DNA from: Mycolicibacterium sp. 018/SC-01/001
GTDB taxonomy: Bacteria; Actinomycetota; Actinomycetes; Mycobacteriales; Mycobacteriaceae
Direction: 5' to 3'
NCBI RefSeq assembly: GCF_007096635.1
Contig: NZ_VKAA01000002.1
Coordinates: 288,552-352,551 of the forward strand
DNA: 64,000 nucleotides
Both the position numbers and the translations under genes were made by a program. The notes under the pieces were generated by a model. It was given only the letters and a program-made list of their open reading frames with translations, searched no databases and was not told where the DNA came from. Positions 1 through 7,589 of this stretch are shown piece by piece; position 1 is the stretch's first letter, and each line of letters opens with the position of its first letter.

Positions 1-140
1 GCGCCAGCTGACACCGTCGCATCCTCGACATCCGGCAGTCGGCGTTCCTATGACTTCCGTATGAGGGAGGGCCGGCCAGTCATCTGTCGCCCTACGGTGA
101 AGCTCGGCAACGACTTTCATCGGCAACAGGAGTGTGCGTC

Positions 141-1316
141 GTGAATGACCCATCGACCGGCGACAAATCCACTGTCCCCAAAAAAGTTTCGCGACGCCGC
201 GTGCTGCAGATCGGCGGCCTGGGCACCGCGACGACCATTGTCGGTGGCGGCGCACTGCTCGCCCTGGGCGACCGGGCACCGGCGGCGACGCGACATCCTG
301 TCGGGACCGCGGCCGGCGATCGCCCCCTCCCCCTCCAGCCGACACAGACGGGCGATCTGATCACACGACGCGTTCCCGGGGCCGACATCCTGCTGCCCGC
401 GATCGGACTCGGCACCTTCCAGACCTTCGACGCGATCCCCGCGGATGCGAGGGCGATTCGCGCAGACGTGCTGCGCAGGTTCTGGGCACACGGCGGGCGG
501 GTGGTCGACACCTCACCGCTGTACGGGCTCGCCGAGGACATCGTCGGACAGACCGCGGCGACGGACCGAATTCAGGAGCAGCTCTTCGTCACGAACAAGA
601 TCTGGTCCACCGGCGGGCATCTCGGCGACACCTCGCACGCTGAGACCAGCCTGACCAATTCGATGCACCGACTGTCCCGGACGTCGCCTATCGACGTCAT
701 GCAATGCCACGCGCTGGTCAACGTCGACATGATCGTGCCACTGCTGCATGCGTGGAAGGCGGAGGGCCGCATCCGGCGGCTCGGCGTCACCCACCACGAT
801 CCGGCGTACTTCGGGCCGATGGCCACGTGGATCCGTCACGGTGACATCGACGTCGTGCAGACCCGATACTCGATCGCCGAACGCGCCGCCGAGCAGACCA
901 TTCTGCCGCTGGCCGCCGATCACGGCGTCGCAGTGACGGTCAACATGCCGCTGGAGAAGGGCCGGCTCCACCAGTTCGTCGGCGACCGCCGGCTTCCGGA
1001 CTTCGCCGCAGACTTGGGGATTCGGACGTGGTCGCAGTACTTCCTGAAGTGGGTGATCTCCCATCCCGCGGTGACTGTCGCCCTGCCTGCTACGTCGAAC
1101 CCGGACCACCTGATCGACAACATGGCTGCGTGCCGGGGACCACTGCCGGATGTGGAGATGCGCGCCAGGATGCTGACCCACCTGCAGTCCATGCCCGGGT
1201 TCGACCGCGTGACGACGCAGCCGTGGTATCCGGGCAAGAACTATCCCGGAGTAATGAACCGCGACATGGCAGCGATCGGCGCGCGCACCCGTTGGCGGCC
1301 CACCCAATTCGTGTGA
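141..1316 (+). CDS. Tat-exported aldo/keto reductase
   Basis: About 391 aa. The N-terminus carries a twin-arginine signal (SRRRVLQIGG near residue 17, then a Gly/Ala-rich hydrophobic stretch), so the enzyme is probably exported folded. The rest is an aldo/keto reductase TIM barrel. The classical tetrad is visible as Asp (~123) and Tyr (~128) in VVDTSPLYG, Lys (~153) in VTNKIW and His (~190) in MQCHALV, so NAD(P)H-dependent carbonyl reduction is likely; the substrate is unknown. GTG at 141 is chosen because AGGAG at 128-132 lies 8 nt upstream; an in-frame GTG at 132 overlaps that site. It converges on the TetR gene at 1414. Exported AKRs are unusual because the nicotinamide cofactor must be carried along. 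Confidence 0.85.
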   Translation: MNDPSTGDKSTVPKKVSRRRVLQIGGLGTATTIVGGGALLALGDRAPAATRHPVGTAAGDRPLPLQPTQTGDLITRRVPGADILLPAIGLGTFQTFDAIPADARAIRADVLRRFWAHGGRVVDTSPLYGLAEDIVGQTAATDRIQEQLFVTNKIWSTGGHLGDTSHAETSLTNSMHRLSRTSPIDVMQCHALVNVDMIVPLLHAWKAEGRIRRLGVTHHDPAYFGPMATWIRHGDIDVVQTRYSIAERAAEQTILPLAADHGVAVTVNMPLEKGRLHQFVGDRRLPDFAADLGIRTWSQYFLKWVISHPAVTVALPATSNPDHLIDNMAACRGPLPDVEMRARMLTHLQSMPGFDRVTTQPWYPGKNYPGVMNRDMAAIGARTRWRPTQFV

Positions 1317-1393
1317 TGTTCAACGGGCGGCAGCGGTGGTGACCCCGATCGTGTTCGACCGCACCACTCGCTGAACCCTCGCCACCGCACCCA

Positions 1394-1411
1394 CACGAGT
1401 GAGCGCTCGTG
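1394..1411. terminator. Short hairpin between convergent genes
   Basis: CACGAG and CTCGTG form a 6-bp inverted repeat with a 6-nt loop, between the aldo/keto reductase stop and the TetR stop. There is no T-tract, as is common in mycobacteria. A weak bidirectional terminator is possible, with low certainty. Confidence 0.3.
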
Positions 1412-1413
1412 CG

Positions 1414-1974
1414 TCACGGTGCGACCGCGGCCGCAATCACCCGCTCGGCCGCAGCGTCGACCCGCGCGCGGTCACCGGTGACCAGGCCGTCCTGGCACAG
1501 GCCGCGCAGCCCGGACACCACCAGCGTCGCTCGCACCCGGGCGTCCGATCCGAATCCCAGACCCTCGAGGGCGCCCGCGATCGGGTCGAGCATCACCGCG
1601 ACGGCGTCGTCCGCGTAGGGCTGGTAGGTGTCCGGATCGGTGATGGCCAAGCTCAGGACCTGCAGCAGGAGGGAGACGCTGCGGCGTTGCCGCCCCCGCG
1701 TGATCGCCTCCCAGAGCGTGTGCGCCGCCGCGACGAAGCCGTCCGCGGTAGCCACTCCGTCGAAGATCTCGCCGGCGTCGGGGCGGCTGGCGGCCATGGC
1801 CTGCGCGAGCAGCTCCCCGCGGTCGCCGAAGTAGTAGAGCAGCATCCGCTTGCTGGTGCCCAGCGCCTCGGCCATCGGCGCCAGCGACATGTCGGCGACA
1901 CCCCGCTCTTCGAGGTATCTCACGACCGCCCGGAGCAGTTCGGCCCGACGCTGGGGGTCGGCAGAGCGCGGCAT
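1414..1974 (-). CDS. TetR-family transcriptional repressor
   Basis: About 186 aa, starting at the ATG that begins MPRSADPQRR; the longer upstream reading frame runs through the operator region and is not credible. The N-terminal TetR DNA-binding domain is clear (residues ~8-55, with LAPMAEALGTSKRMLLYYF as the helix-turn-helix core). The C-terminal ligand domain is unassigned. The gene is divergent from an FAD monooxygenase, with two closely related palindromes in the 77-bp gap. The most economical reading is a self-regulating repressor that is released by the monooxygenase substrate. Confidence 0.88.
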   Translation of the reverse strand: MPRSADPQRRAELLRAVVRYLEERGVADMSLAPMAEALGTSKRMLLYYFGDRGELLAQAMAASRPDAGEIFDGVATADGFVAAAHTLWEAITRGRQRRSVSLLLQVLSLAITDPDTYQPYADDAVAVMLDPIAGALEGLGFGSDARVRATLVVSGLRGLCQDGLVTGDRARVDAAAERVIAAAVAP

Positions 1975-1981
1975 CACTTGA

Positions 1982-1999
1982 ACGTACCGATCGGTACGT
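1982..1999. promoter_or_regulatory. TetR operator 1 (perfect 18-bp palindrome)
   Basis: ACGTACCGATCGGTACGT is a perfect palindrome 7 bp upstream of the TetR start codon. A second near-identical copy is centred 30 bp away. The size and symmetry suit a TetR dimer; binding by this TetR is inferred from position. Confidence 0.75.
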
Positions 2000-2011
2000 C
2001 TATCGTCAATG

Positions 2012-2029
2012 ATGTGCCGATCGGTACAT
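2012..2029. promoter_or_regulatory. TetR operator 2
   Basis: ATGTGCCGATCGGTACAT shares the CCGATCGGTAC core of operator 1 and has a single break in symmetry. It covers the first possible ATG of the monooxygenase frame (2028), which argues that translation starts further in, at 2046 or 2052. Confidence 0.7.
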
Positions 2030-2051
2030 GAACGATGACGAGGAGATGGCG

Positions 2052-3245
2052 ATGGTGGACGAGGACGCATTGCGGGTTGCGATCGTGGGCGCAGGTATCG
2101 GCGGGCTGACCGCGGCGCTGGCGTTGCGCGCGCACGGAATCGACGCCCGGGTCTTTGAGCAGGCGTCGGAACTGCGCGCCCTCGGCGCCGGGGTGTCCAT
2201 TGCCCCCAACGGTGCCCGCGTCTTCGCCGGCCTCGGCGTCGGCGAGCGACTACGCGAGGTCGCCGGACGGTACTCGCACTACGTGTTCCGCACCGCGAAC
2301 GGCCAACCGGTCGGCGGCGAACCGTCCCGTCTCTCGTTCGGCGATCCGGCCCGGACCATGTTCCTGCACCGCGGTGAGTTCCAGGCCGTCCTCTCCGGCG
2401 CGCTCCCCGACTCGGCGATCAGGCTGGGCCGCAAGGTCGTCGAGGCGCACGACGGCGACGACGGGGTCACCGTCCGATTTGCCGACGGCAGTGCGGTCAC
2501 CGCCGATCTGCTGATCGCCGCCGACGGTATCCATTCCCGCTTGCAAGGCCTTGTCGACGAACCCGCCCAGCCCGTGAGCGAAGGCATCATGGCCTACCGC
2601 GGCCTCATTCCCGCCGAGCGGCTCGCCGGCATCGCACCCGTCGCCGCGATGGACGCGTGCGCGATGTGGATGGGACCGGGCCGCAGCTTCCTCGTGTATC
2701 CGGTGTCCGCGGGGCGCCTTCTCAACGTCGTCGCGTTCGTCCCGACCGACCTCGACGTCACCGAATCGTGGACCGCGCCCGGCGACGTCCGCGAACTCGC
2801 CTCCGCGTACTCGGGGTGGGATCGGCCGGTGCTCGACATCATCGACTGCCTGGACGAGACGTTCCGCTGGGGCATCTACGACCGCGAGCCGGTGTCGAAC
2901 TGGTCCGGGCGGCACGTCACGCTGCTCGGGGACTGCGCACACGCCGTCGTGCCGCACCTGGGTCAGGGTGCCAACCAGGCCGTCGAAGACGCCATCACGT
3001 TGGCGACCCTCCTGCAGCGGTGTCCGCGCGAGGACCTCCCGTCCCGGCTCCGGCTCTACCAGGATCTGCGTTTGGCAAGGACACGCCAGGTGCGTGATGG
3101 CGCGCGGGAAGCGGGCCGCATCTACCGGTCGACCGACCTCGATCCGCACGAGCAGGCCGGCCGTATCGAGGCCATCTTCGACCGGATCGGCGTGAACAGC
3201 TATGACGCGCAGAGCGTCGCCCGCACGGCTCTGACAGCTGCCTGA
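2052..3245 (+). CDS. FAD-dependent monooxygenase (salicylate hydroxylase-like, group A)
   Basis: About 397 aa. Three flavin-hydroxylase signatures are visible: the N-terminal Rossmann GAGIGGL (with VAIVGAGIGGLTAALAL), the DG motif in LLIAADGIHSRL (~residue 155), and the GD motif in LLGDCAHAVVPHLGQGANQAVEDA (~residue 295). These predict NAD(P)H-dependent hydroxylation of an aromatic or cyclic substrate. The frame is open from ATG 2028, but that codon lies inside operator 2. AGGAG at 2041-2045 lies 6 nt before ATG 2052, which is preferred. It is divergent from, and probably repressed by, the TetR gene at 1414. The substrate cannot be told from sequence. Confidence 0.87.
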   Translation: MVDEDALRVAIVGAGIGGLTAALALRAHGIDARVFEQASELRALGAGVSIAPNGARVFAGLGVGERLREVAGRYSHYVFRTANGQPVGGEPSRLSFGDPARTMFLHRGEFQAVLSGALPDSAIRLGRKVVEAHDGDDGVTVRFADGSAVTADLLIAADGIHSRLQGLVDEPAQPVSEGIMAYRGLIPAERLAGIAPVAAMDACAMWMGPGRSFLVYPVSAGRLLNVVAFVPTDLDVTESWTAPGDVRELASAYSGWDRPVLDIIDCLDETFRWGIYDREPVSNWSGRHVTLLGDCAHAVVPHLGQGANQAVEDAITLATLLQRCPREDLPSRLRLYQDLRLARTRQVRDGAREAGRIYRSTDLDPHEQAGRIEAIFDRIGVNSYDAQSVARTALTAA

Positions 3246-3536
3246 CCAGCGGCGGCAACGCGTGATTTCCCGTGTGCGCCTTACACATTCCGGATTCAGG
3301 CTGCCGCGCTGCCCGGGGTCGCGTAACATCTCCGACGACTAATGGGGGGGCCAGATGTCGCGATACGTTCCTGCGTACACGGGCGCGGCAAACCGTGCGC
3401 TGCGCATTCTCACCCTCGGTCCTGACCACATCGTCACAGTTCAACACGGGCAAAAACGATTACCCGTGAGCAATTTGGGCAAATACTGTGCCGAAGCGTT
3501 TGCTGTCGCATCGCCCCCGCCGGAAGGACATGCTCC

Positions 3537-4577
3537 ATGAAGAAGATCGTTGCCACACTCCCGATGGTTGCGGCCGCGGCAGTGCTCTCGTCGACACCTG
3601 CTCTCGCCGACGTCGCCTACATGACCGGGCTGTTCGGCGCCAACGTGGATTACGCCAGCATCAAGGCGCCTGCCGGGCAGGGCTGCGACCCCGGCGCGGG
3701 CTGCGATCTGATTCCGTACGCCAACTTCAGCGTCAACGCGGCGAGTTTGAGGCGCGGCGTGCAGGCGATCGAGGACTACGTGGCCGCACATCCCGGCGAG
3801 AACACGATCTGGACCTACTCCGACTCGACCGATGCCGCCATCGAGTATCTGAACACCCATCCCGAGGACACCACTACGCAGTTCTACCTCCTCGGCGCGC
3901 CCAGTACGCCCGGAAACTTCAATGCCGTCAGCATCTTCAGTCGCCATCCGACGCTGGCCGACGGCGTCGGCAGCAACGCGACCTTCGTCCTGCGTCAGTA
4001 CGACATCGTCGCCGACGTTCCTGCAGGAACCAAGAACTTCGCCCGGTACAACATCAGCCAGCGGGTCCACCGCGACGGATACAACGGCCTCGATCTCTCG
4101 AATCCTGCGGTCACCTACACCGACCCGCGAACCGGCTCCACCACCCAGTACTTCCTCACCTATCCGCTGCCCCTGATCTACACAGGTAACAAGACGCCCG
4201 AGCAGATCGCCGCCATCGATCAGGCGAAGCGACCGGGCATCGAGAGCCAGTACTACGTGCCGGGCAAGGTGCAGCGGCCGGTCGTGCTGCCTCCCCCGAC
4301 CTATCCGACCACTCCCGCGCCGAACGCCACCGTGGACACGACAGCGAGCACCACAGAATCACCGCGGGGTCTGCGGAAGGTCTTCGCGGAGCTGGCGGAG
4401 CGCCGGCAGTCGGCGCAGTCCGAGAAGGCAGCAGCCGACACGACGTCCGACACTGGCACCAGCGCGACCACGGACAAGCCGACGGCGAAGAAGAAGCCTT
4501 TCGCGGCCCTCCGCGAGAAAGCCGCCGACCGGCGGGCGGAGCGCCGGGCCGAGCGGGCTGAGCGCGCCGCGTCCTGA
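3537..4577 (+). CDS. Secreted PE-PPE-domain protein with charged C-terminal tail
   Basis: 346 aa, with a Sec signal peptide (MKKIVATLPMVAAAAVLSSTPALA). The next ~220 residues resemble the PE-PPE alpha/beta-hydrolase domain: a GAPSTPGNFNAVS strand region, RQYDIVADVP, and YFLTYPLPLI near the end. Neither a PE nor a PPE N-terminal domain is present. Where family members have a G-x-S-x-G/A elbow, this one reads WTYSDSTDAA, so catalysis is doubtful. The last ~70 residues are low-complexity, rich in Lys, Arg, Ala and Glu. GGAAGGA lies about 10 nt before the ATG. The preceding 290 bases (3246-3536) hold no convincing gene. Confidence 0.75.
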   Translation: MKKIVATLPMVAAAAVLSSTPALADVAYMTGLFGANVDYASIKAPAGQGCDPGAGCDLIPYANFSVNAASLRRGVQAIEDYVAAHPGENTIWTYSDSTDAAIEYLNTHPEDTTTQFYLLGAPSTPGNFNAVSIFSRHPTLADGVGSNATFVLRQYDIVADVPAGTKNFARYNISQRVHRDGYNGLDLSNPAVTYTDPRTGSTTQYFLTYPLPLIYTGNKTPEQIAAIDQAKRPGIESQYYVPGKVQRPVVLPPPTYPTTPAPNATVDTTASTTESPRGLRKVFAELAERRQSAQSEKAAADTTSDTGTSATTDKPTAKKKPFAALREKAADRRAERRAERAERAAS

Positions 4578-4657
4578 CACGGCGCCTCGCGAGCGCATGA
4601 ACGTCCTCGAACCGGGTAGCTGGCGCGCAGACCACGCCTGCGATCCGGGGAGAGACC

Positions 4658-5350
4658 ATGACCGACGCACCCACAGCGCTTCTCGACGCAGCGATGCCCG
4701 GGCTGCCGTCCGGCTCACGTCTCCGGACGATGAGATGGCGCGCGGGTGAAGCGATCTTCATCGAGGGTGACCTCGAGACCTGCCTGTATGTGATCCGCGC
4801 AGGCAGGGTGCGCGTGGGACTGAACAGAGACACCGACCGCGAATGTCTGTTCCAGGTACTCGGGCCGGGCGAGCTGTGCGGCGAGGAGTCGGTTTTCGAT
4901 CCTGGACCACGTTCCACCTGCGCCGTCGCGATCACCGACGTCACCGCCACCAGGCTCGAACGTCACGAGCTGACCGCCATGATGGCCGCACACCCGGAGA
5001 TGGCGCAGCGCTTCCTGCGCATTCTCGCCCGCCGGATCCGGAGCACGTCGAGCACCATCACCGACACCGTCTACGCCAGCGTGGCCGCCCGGGTGGCCAA
5101 ACACCTACTCGGCCTCGCGCAGCGCTTCGGTGTGCAGGAGCACGGCACGCTACGGGTGCCCATGGACCTGACGCAGGAACAGTTCGCCCACCTGGTCGGC
5201 AGCTCGCGGGAGTCGGTGAACAAAACGCTGTGCCACTTCGCCTCACGCGGCTGGATCGTCGTCGCGAAGGGCAGCATCGTGATCAGAGAATCCGAGCCGC
5301 TGGCCGCCCGCATGCACGGCGCCCGCCGCGTCCAACTGGCAGGGCAGTGA
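4658..5350 (+). CDS. Crp/Fnr-family transcriptional regulator
   Basis: 230 aa. The N-terminal cyclic-nucleotide-binding-type beta-roll spans ~20-130 (GEAIFIEGD, LYVIRAGRVRVGL, LGPGELCGEES), followed by a dimer helix and a C-terminal winged helix (LTQEQFAHLVGSSRESVNKTLCHF). No Fnr-type cysteine cluster is apparent. The effector is unknown. Its stop overlaps the possible GTG start of the MBL-fold gene, so the two are translationally coupled, and the regulator may control that hydrolase or respond to its product. Confidence 0.9.
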   Translation: MTDAPTALLDAAMPGLPSGSRLRTMRWRAGEAIFIEGDLETCLYVIRAGRVRVGLNRDTDRECLFQVLGPGELCGEESVFDPGPRSTCAVAITDVTATRLERHELTAMMAAHPEMAQRFLRILARRIRSTSSTITDTVYASVAARVAKHLLGLAQRFGVQEHGTLRVPMDLTQEQFAHLVGSSRESVNKTLCHFASRGWIVVAKGSIVIRESEPLAARMHGARRVQLAGQ

Positions 5351-6156
5351 CGGCGATGGAACTCCATGTCACCTTCATCGGCAACGCCACCACGCTCATC
5401 CAGTGCGGCGACATCACCGTGCTCACGGACCCGAACTTTCTCCATCAGGGCCAGCGCGCCTATCTGGGATACGGATTGTGGTCCACGCGCCGCCGCCCAC
5501 CTGCACTGCGCGTCGACGAGCTCCCTCCCCTCCACGCCGTCGTGCTCTCCCACATGCACGGTGACCACTGGGACCGCGTCACCGAGCGCGGTCTCGACCG
5601 CCAGCTCCCGATCGTGACGACTCACGCTGCGGCACACCGGTTGCACAGCAAAGGTTTTCACGCCGCGCACGGACTGCACACCTGGCGAACTTCACTCGTC
5701 GAACAGGGTCGGCAGCGGTTGACGGTGACGGCGCTGCCCGGCCGGCACGCGCCCATGCCTCTGCGGCGGCTGCTTCCCCCGGTCATGGGCTCGATGCTGG
5801 AGTTCGACGACGGGACCGCACAGTGCCGGCTCTACATTTCGGGCGACACCCTGCTCATCGACGAACTCGCAGAGATCCCTCGTCATTTCGATGCGATCGA
5901 CGCCGGGATCCTCCATCTCGGCGGTACCCGGCTGCCGGCGGGCGGCAAGCTGCCGTTCGGTGTCACGGTCACGATGGACGGAGCCGACGGCGCGGAGGCG
6001 GCGCGACGGCTGGATCTTCCGCGGGTGATTCCCGTGCACTTCGATGACTACGGTGTGTTCGCCTCTCCGCTGGCCGATTTCACGGCGGCCATGCACGAGC
6101 GCGGCCTCGGCGACCGCCTGATCCACGTCGAACGTGGTCAGACGGTCACCCTGTGA
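5347..6156 (+). CDS. MBL-fold metallo-hydrolase (UlaG/ beta-lactamase-like)
   Basis: About 269 aa from GTG 5347, or 266 from ATG 5356; the GTG overlaps the upstream stop (GTGA). The sequence starts like UlaG/NAPE-PLD-type enzymes (VTFIGNATTLIQCGDITVLTDPNF) and has the zinc motif H-x-H-x-D-H in LSHMHGDHWD at ~residue 65. Later metal ligands are plausible in GRHAPM, ISGDT and IPVHFDDY. It is probably a cytoplasmic phosphodiesterase or lactonase; the substrate is not predictable. It is co-transcribed with the Crp-type regulator. Confidence 0.85.
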   Translation: MTAMELHVTFIGNATTLIQCGDITVLTDPNFLHQGQRAYLGYGLWSTRRRPPALRVDELPPLHAVVLSHMHGDHWDRVTERGLDRQLPIVTTHAAAHRLHSKGFHAAHGLHTWRTSLVEQGRQRLTVTALPGRHAPMPLRRLLPPVMGSMLEFDDGTAQCRLYISGDTLLIDELAEIPRHFDAIDAGILHLGGTRLPAGGKLPFGVTVTMDGADGAEAARRLDLPRVIPVHFDDYGVFASPLADFTAAMHERGLGDRLIHVERGQTVTL

Positions 6157-6159
6157 CGG

Positions 6160-6630
6160 TCAGCGTCGTCCGGCACCGGCGACGGGGCGGCCGAGGACCA
6201 GCCCGAGAGCCAGCATCCCCAGCGCGAGGATGAGGTGCAGCCAGTTGTCGGCCGTGTTCAACGGCACGAAATTCATGGTGCTGTCGCGGTCGATGATCAA
6301 CCCGTACAACCACAGCACCGCATAGATCACCCCGCCGACGATCAGATAGAGCCGCGAGGCAACGACGCTGCGCGCGAACGCGATTCCGGCGACCCCGAAC
6401 AGCAGGTGAACGATGTTGTGCAGGATCGACACGGCGAACAGTCCCAGCAGCAGAGCCCCGGAATGGTGGCCGAGGAAACTCAGCTCGTTGTAGTGGGTGG
6501 TCACACCGGGGACGAAGCCGGCGATGCCGACGACCAGGAACACCACCCCGACGATAAGCGCGGCCCACTGCACCTGAGATCGGGGCGCCGAGATTCGCGT
6601 GGTGGCTGAGGTCCGCCTGGGAGATGTCAT
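6160..6630 (-). CDS. DUF4383 four-helix membrane protein
   Basis: 156 aa with four hydrophobic segments (starting near residues 22, 55, 85 and 125). It matches the actinobacterial DUF4383 pattern: GVVFLVVGIAGFVPG, LFGVAGIAFARS and LNTADNWLHLILALGMLALG. The function is unknown, although the family is often stress-associated. It is divergent from the DUF1542-type gene, with a 125-bp gap that must contain both promoters. It converges on the MBL gene with a 3-nt gap. Confidence 0.82.
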   Translation of the reverse strand: MTSPRRTSATTRISAPRSQVQWAALIVGVVFLVVGIAGFVPGVTTHYNELSFLGHHSGALLLGLFAVSILHNIVHLLFGVAGIAFARSVVASRLYLIVGGVIYAVLWLYGLIIDRDSTMNFVPLNTADNWLHLILALGMLALGLVLGRPVAGAGRR

Positions 6631-6755
6631 CCTGGGTCACGTCCTTCCTCGTAGTGGGGCGCCTGGCAGCGCCACCGTTCGACGGCCCTGCTACCCGACG
6701 GTGCGGGCCTGAAACGACACCGGACTCACGCAGACCTGTCGGTACGCTGTGAACC

Positions 6756-7589
6756 ATGGAAGGCGTTCTCCTGCTCCTCATCGTCTTGGTCGTCGTGGCG
6801 ATCGGCATCGCCGTGTACGCATCGTCGAAGGCATCCGGCCAGCGCAGCGCGGCCTCGCTCGCCGACGCCAAGGCCGACGCCCGTCGCCTGATCGAGCGGC
6901 TGGGTGGTCAGGTCTACGCGCTCACCGGCACCGACGACGCATCCACCCAGGCCCTGGCCGACGCCTCGGAGCGCTACACGGCGGCGTCGTCCCAGATCGA
7001 TCAGGCCACCACGGTGAAGCAGGCGGCGCTGGCCAAGGAAAGCGCCATCGAGGGGCTGTACTACGTGCGCGCGGCGCGCACCGCGATGGGCATGGACCCC
7101 GGGCCCGACCTGGAAATGCTGTCGGGCCAGCGGTCGGCCGGTGCCGTCACCGAGGACCGGAAGGTCGAGTTCGACGGCCGTCAGATCGAGGCGTCGCCGA
7201 CACCGTCGCAGCGCACCCCCAACTACTACCCCGGCGGGCGTGTCGCGGGCCGTCCGGTGCCCGCGGGCTGGTACTCGGAGCCGTGGTGGAAGCCGGCGCT
7301 GGTGGCGGGCGCGTGGGGCGTCGGCTCGGCGCTGCTGTTCAGCTCGCTGTTCGCCGGCATGTCCGGCGTCGGCTATGACGCCAACGCGTTCGAGAACGGC
7401 TACGGCGACGGGTTCGCCGACGGTATGGAACAGGGTCAGCTCGACGGTGGGGGCTCAGACGGTGCGGGCTTCGACGGCGCCGACACCGGCGGCGGCTGGG
7501 ACGGCGGCGGCTGGGATGGCGGCGGAAGCGACTGGGGCGGCGGCGATTTCGGCGGCGGCGACTTCGGTGGCGGCGGGTTCGACTTCTAG
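6756..7589 (+). CDS. DUF1542-type membrane-anchored protein with Gly/Asp/Trp/Phe-rich tail
   Basis: 277 aa. An N-terminal membrane anchor (LLLLIVLVVVAIGIAVYASS) is followed by an Ala-rich helical segment (~25-120), a second hydrophobic patch near 185 (WWKPALVAGAWGVGSALLFSSLFAG) and a C-terminal ~60-residue tail made of GGGWDGGGWDGG- and GGGDFGG-type repeats. The domain is seen in many mycobacteria without known activity. Its stop codon overlaps the antiporter's stop by 3 nt on the opposite strand (ctag), so the genes converge. Confidence 0.75.
   Translation: MEGVLLLLIVLVVVAIGIAVYASSKASGQRSAASLADAKADARRLIERLGGQVYALTGTDDASTQALADASERYTAASSQIDQATTVKQAALAKESAIEGLYYVRAARTAMGMDPGPDLEMLSGQRSAGAVTEDRKVEFDGRQIEASPTPSQRTPNYYPGGRVAGRPVPAGWYSEPWWKPALVAGAWGVGSALLFSSLFAGMSGVGYDANAFENGYGDGFADGMEQGQLDGGGSDGAGFDGADTGGGWDGGGWDGGGSDWGGGDFGGGDFGGGGFDF

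Noticed and set aside
3355..3540. Small open frame before the PE-PPE gene
   Set aside because: No recognisable protein, and it runs into the next gene's ribosome site. The G-run before it looks like chance.
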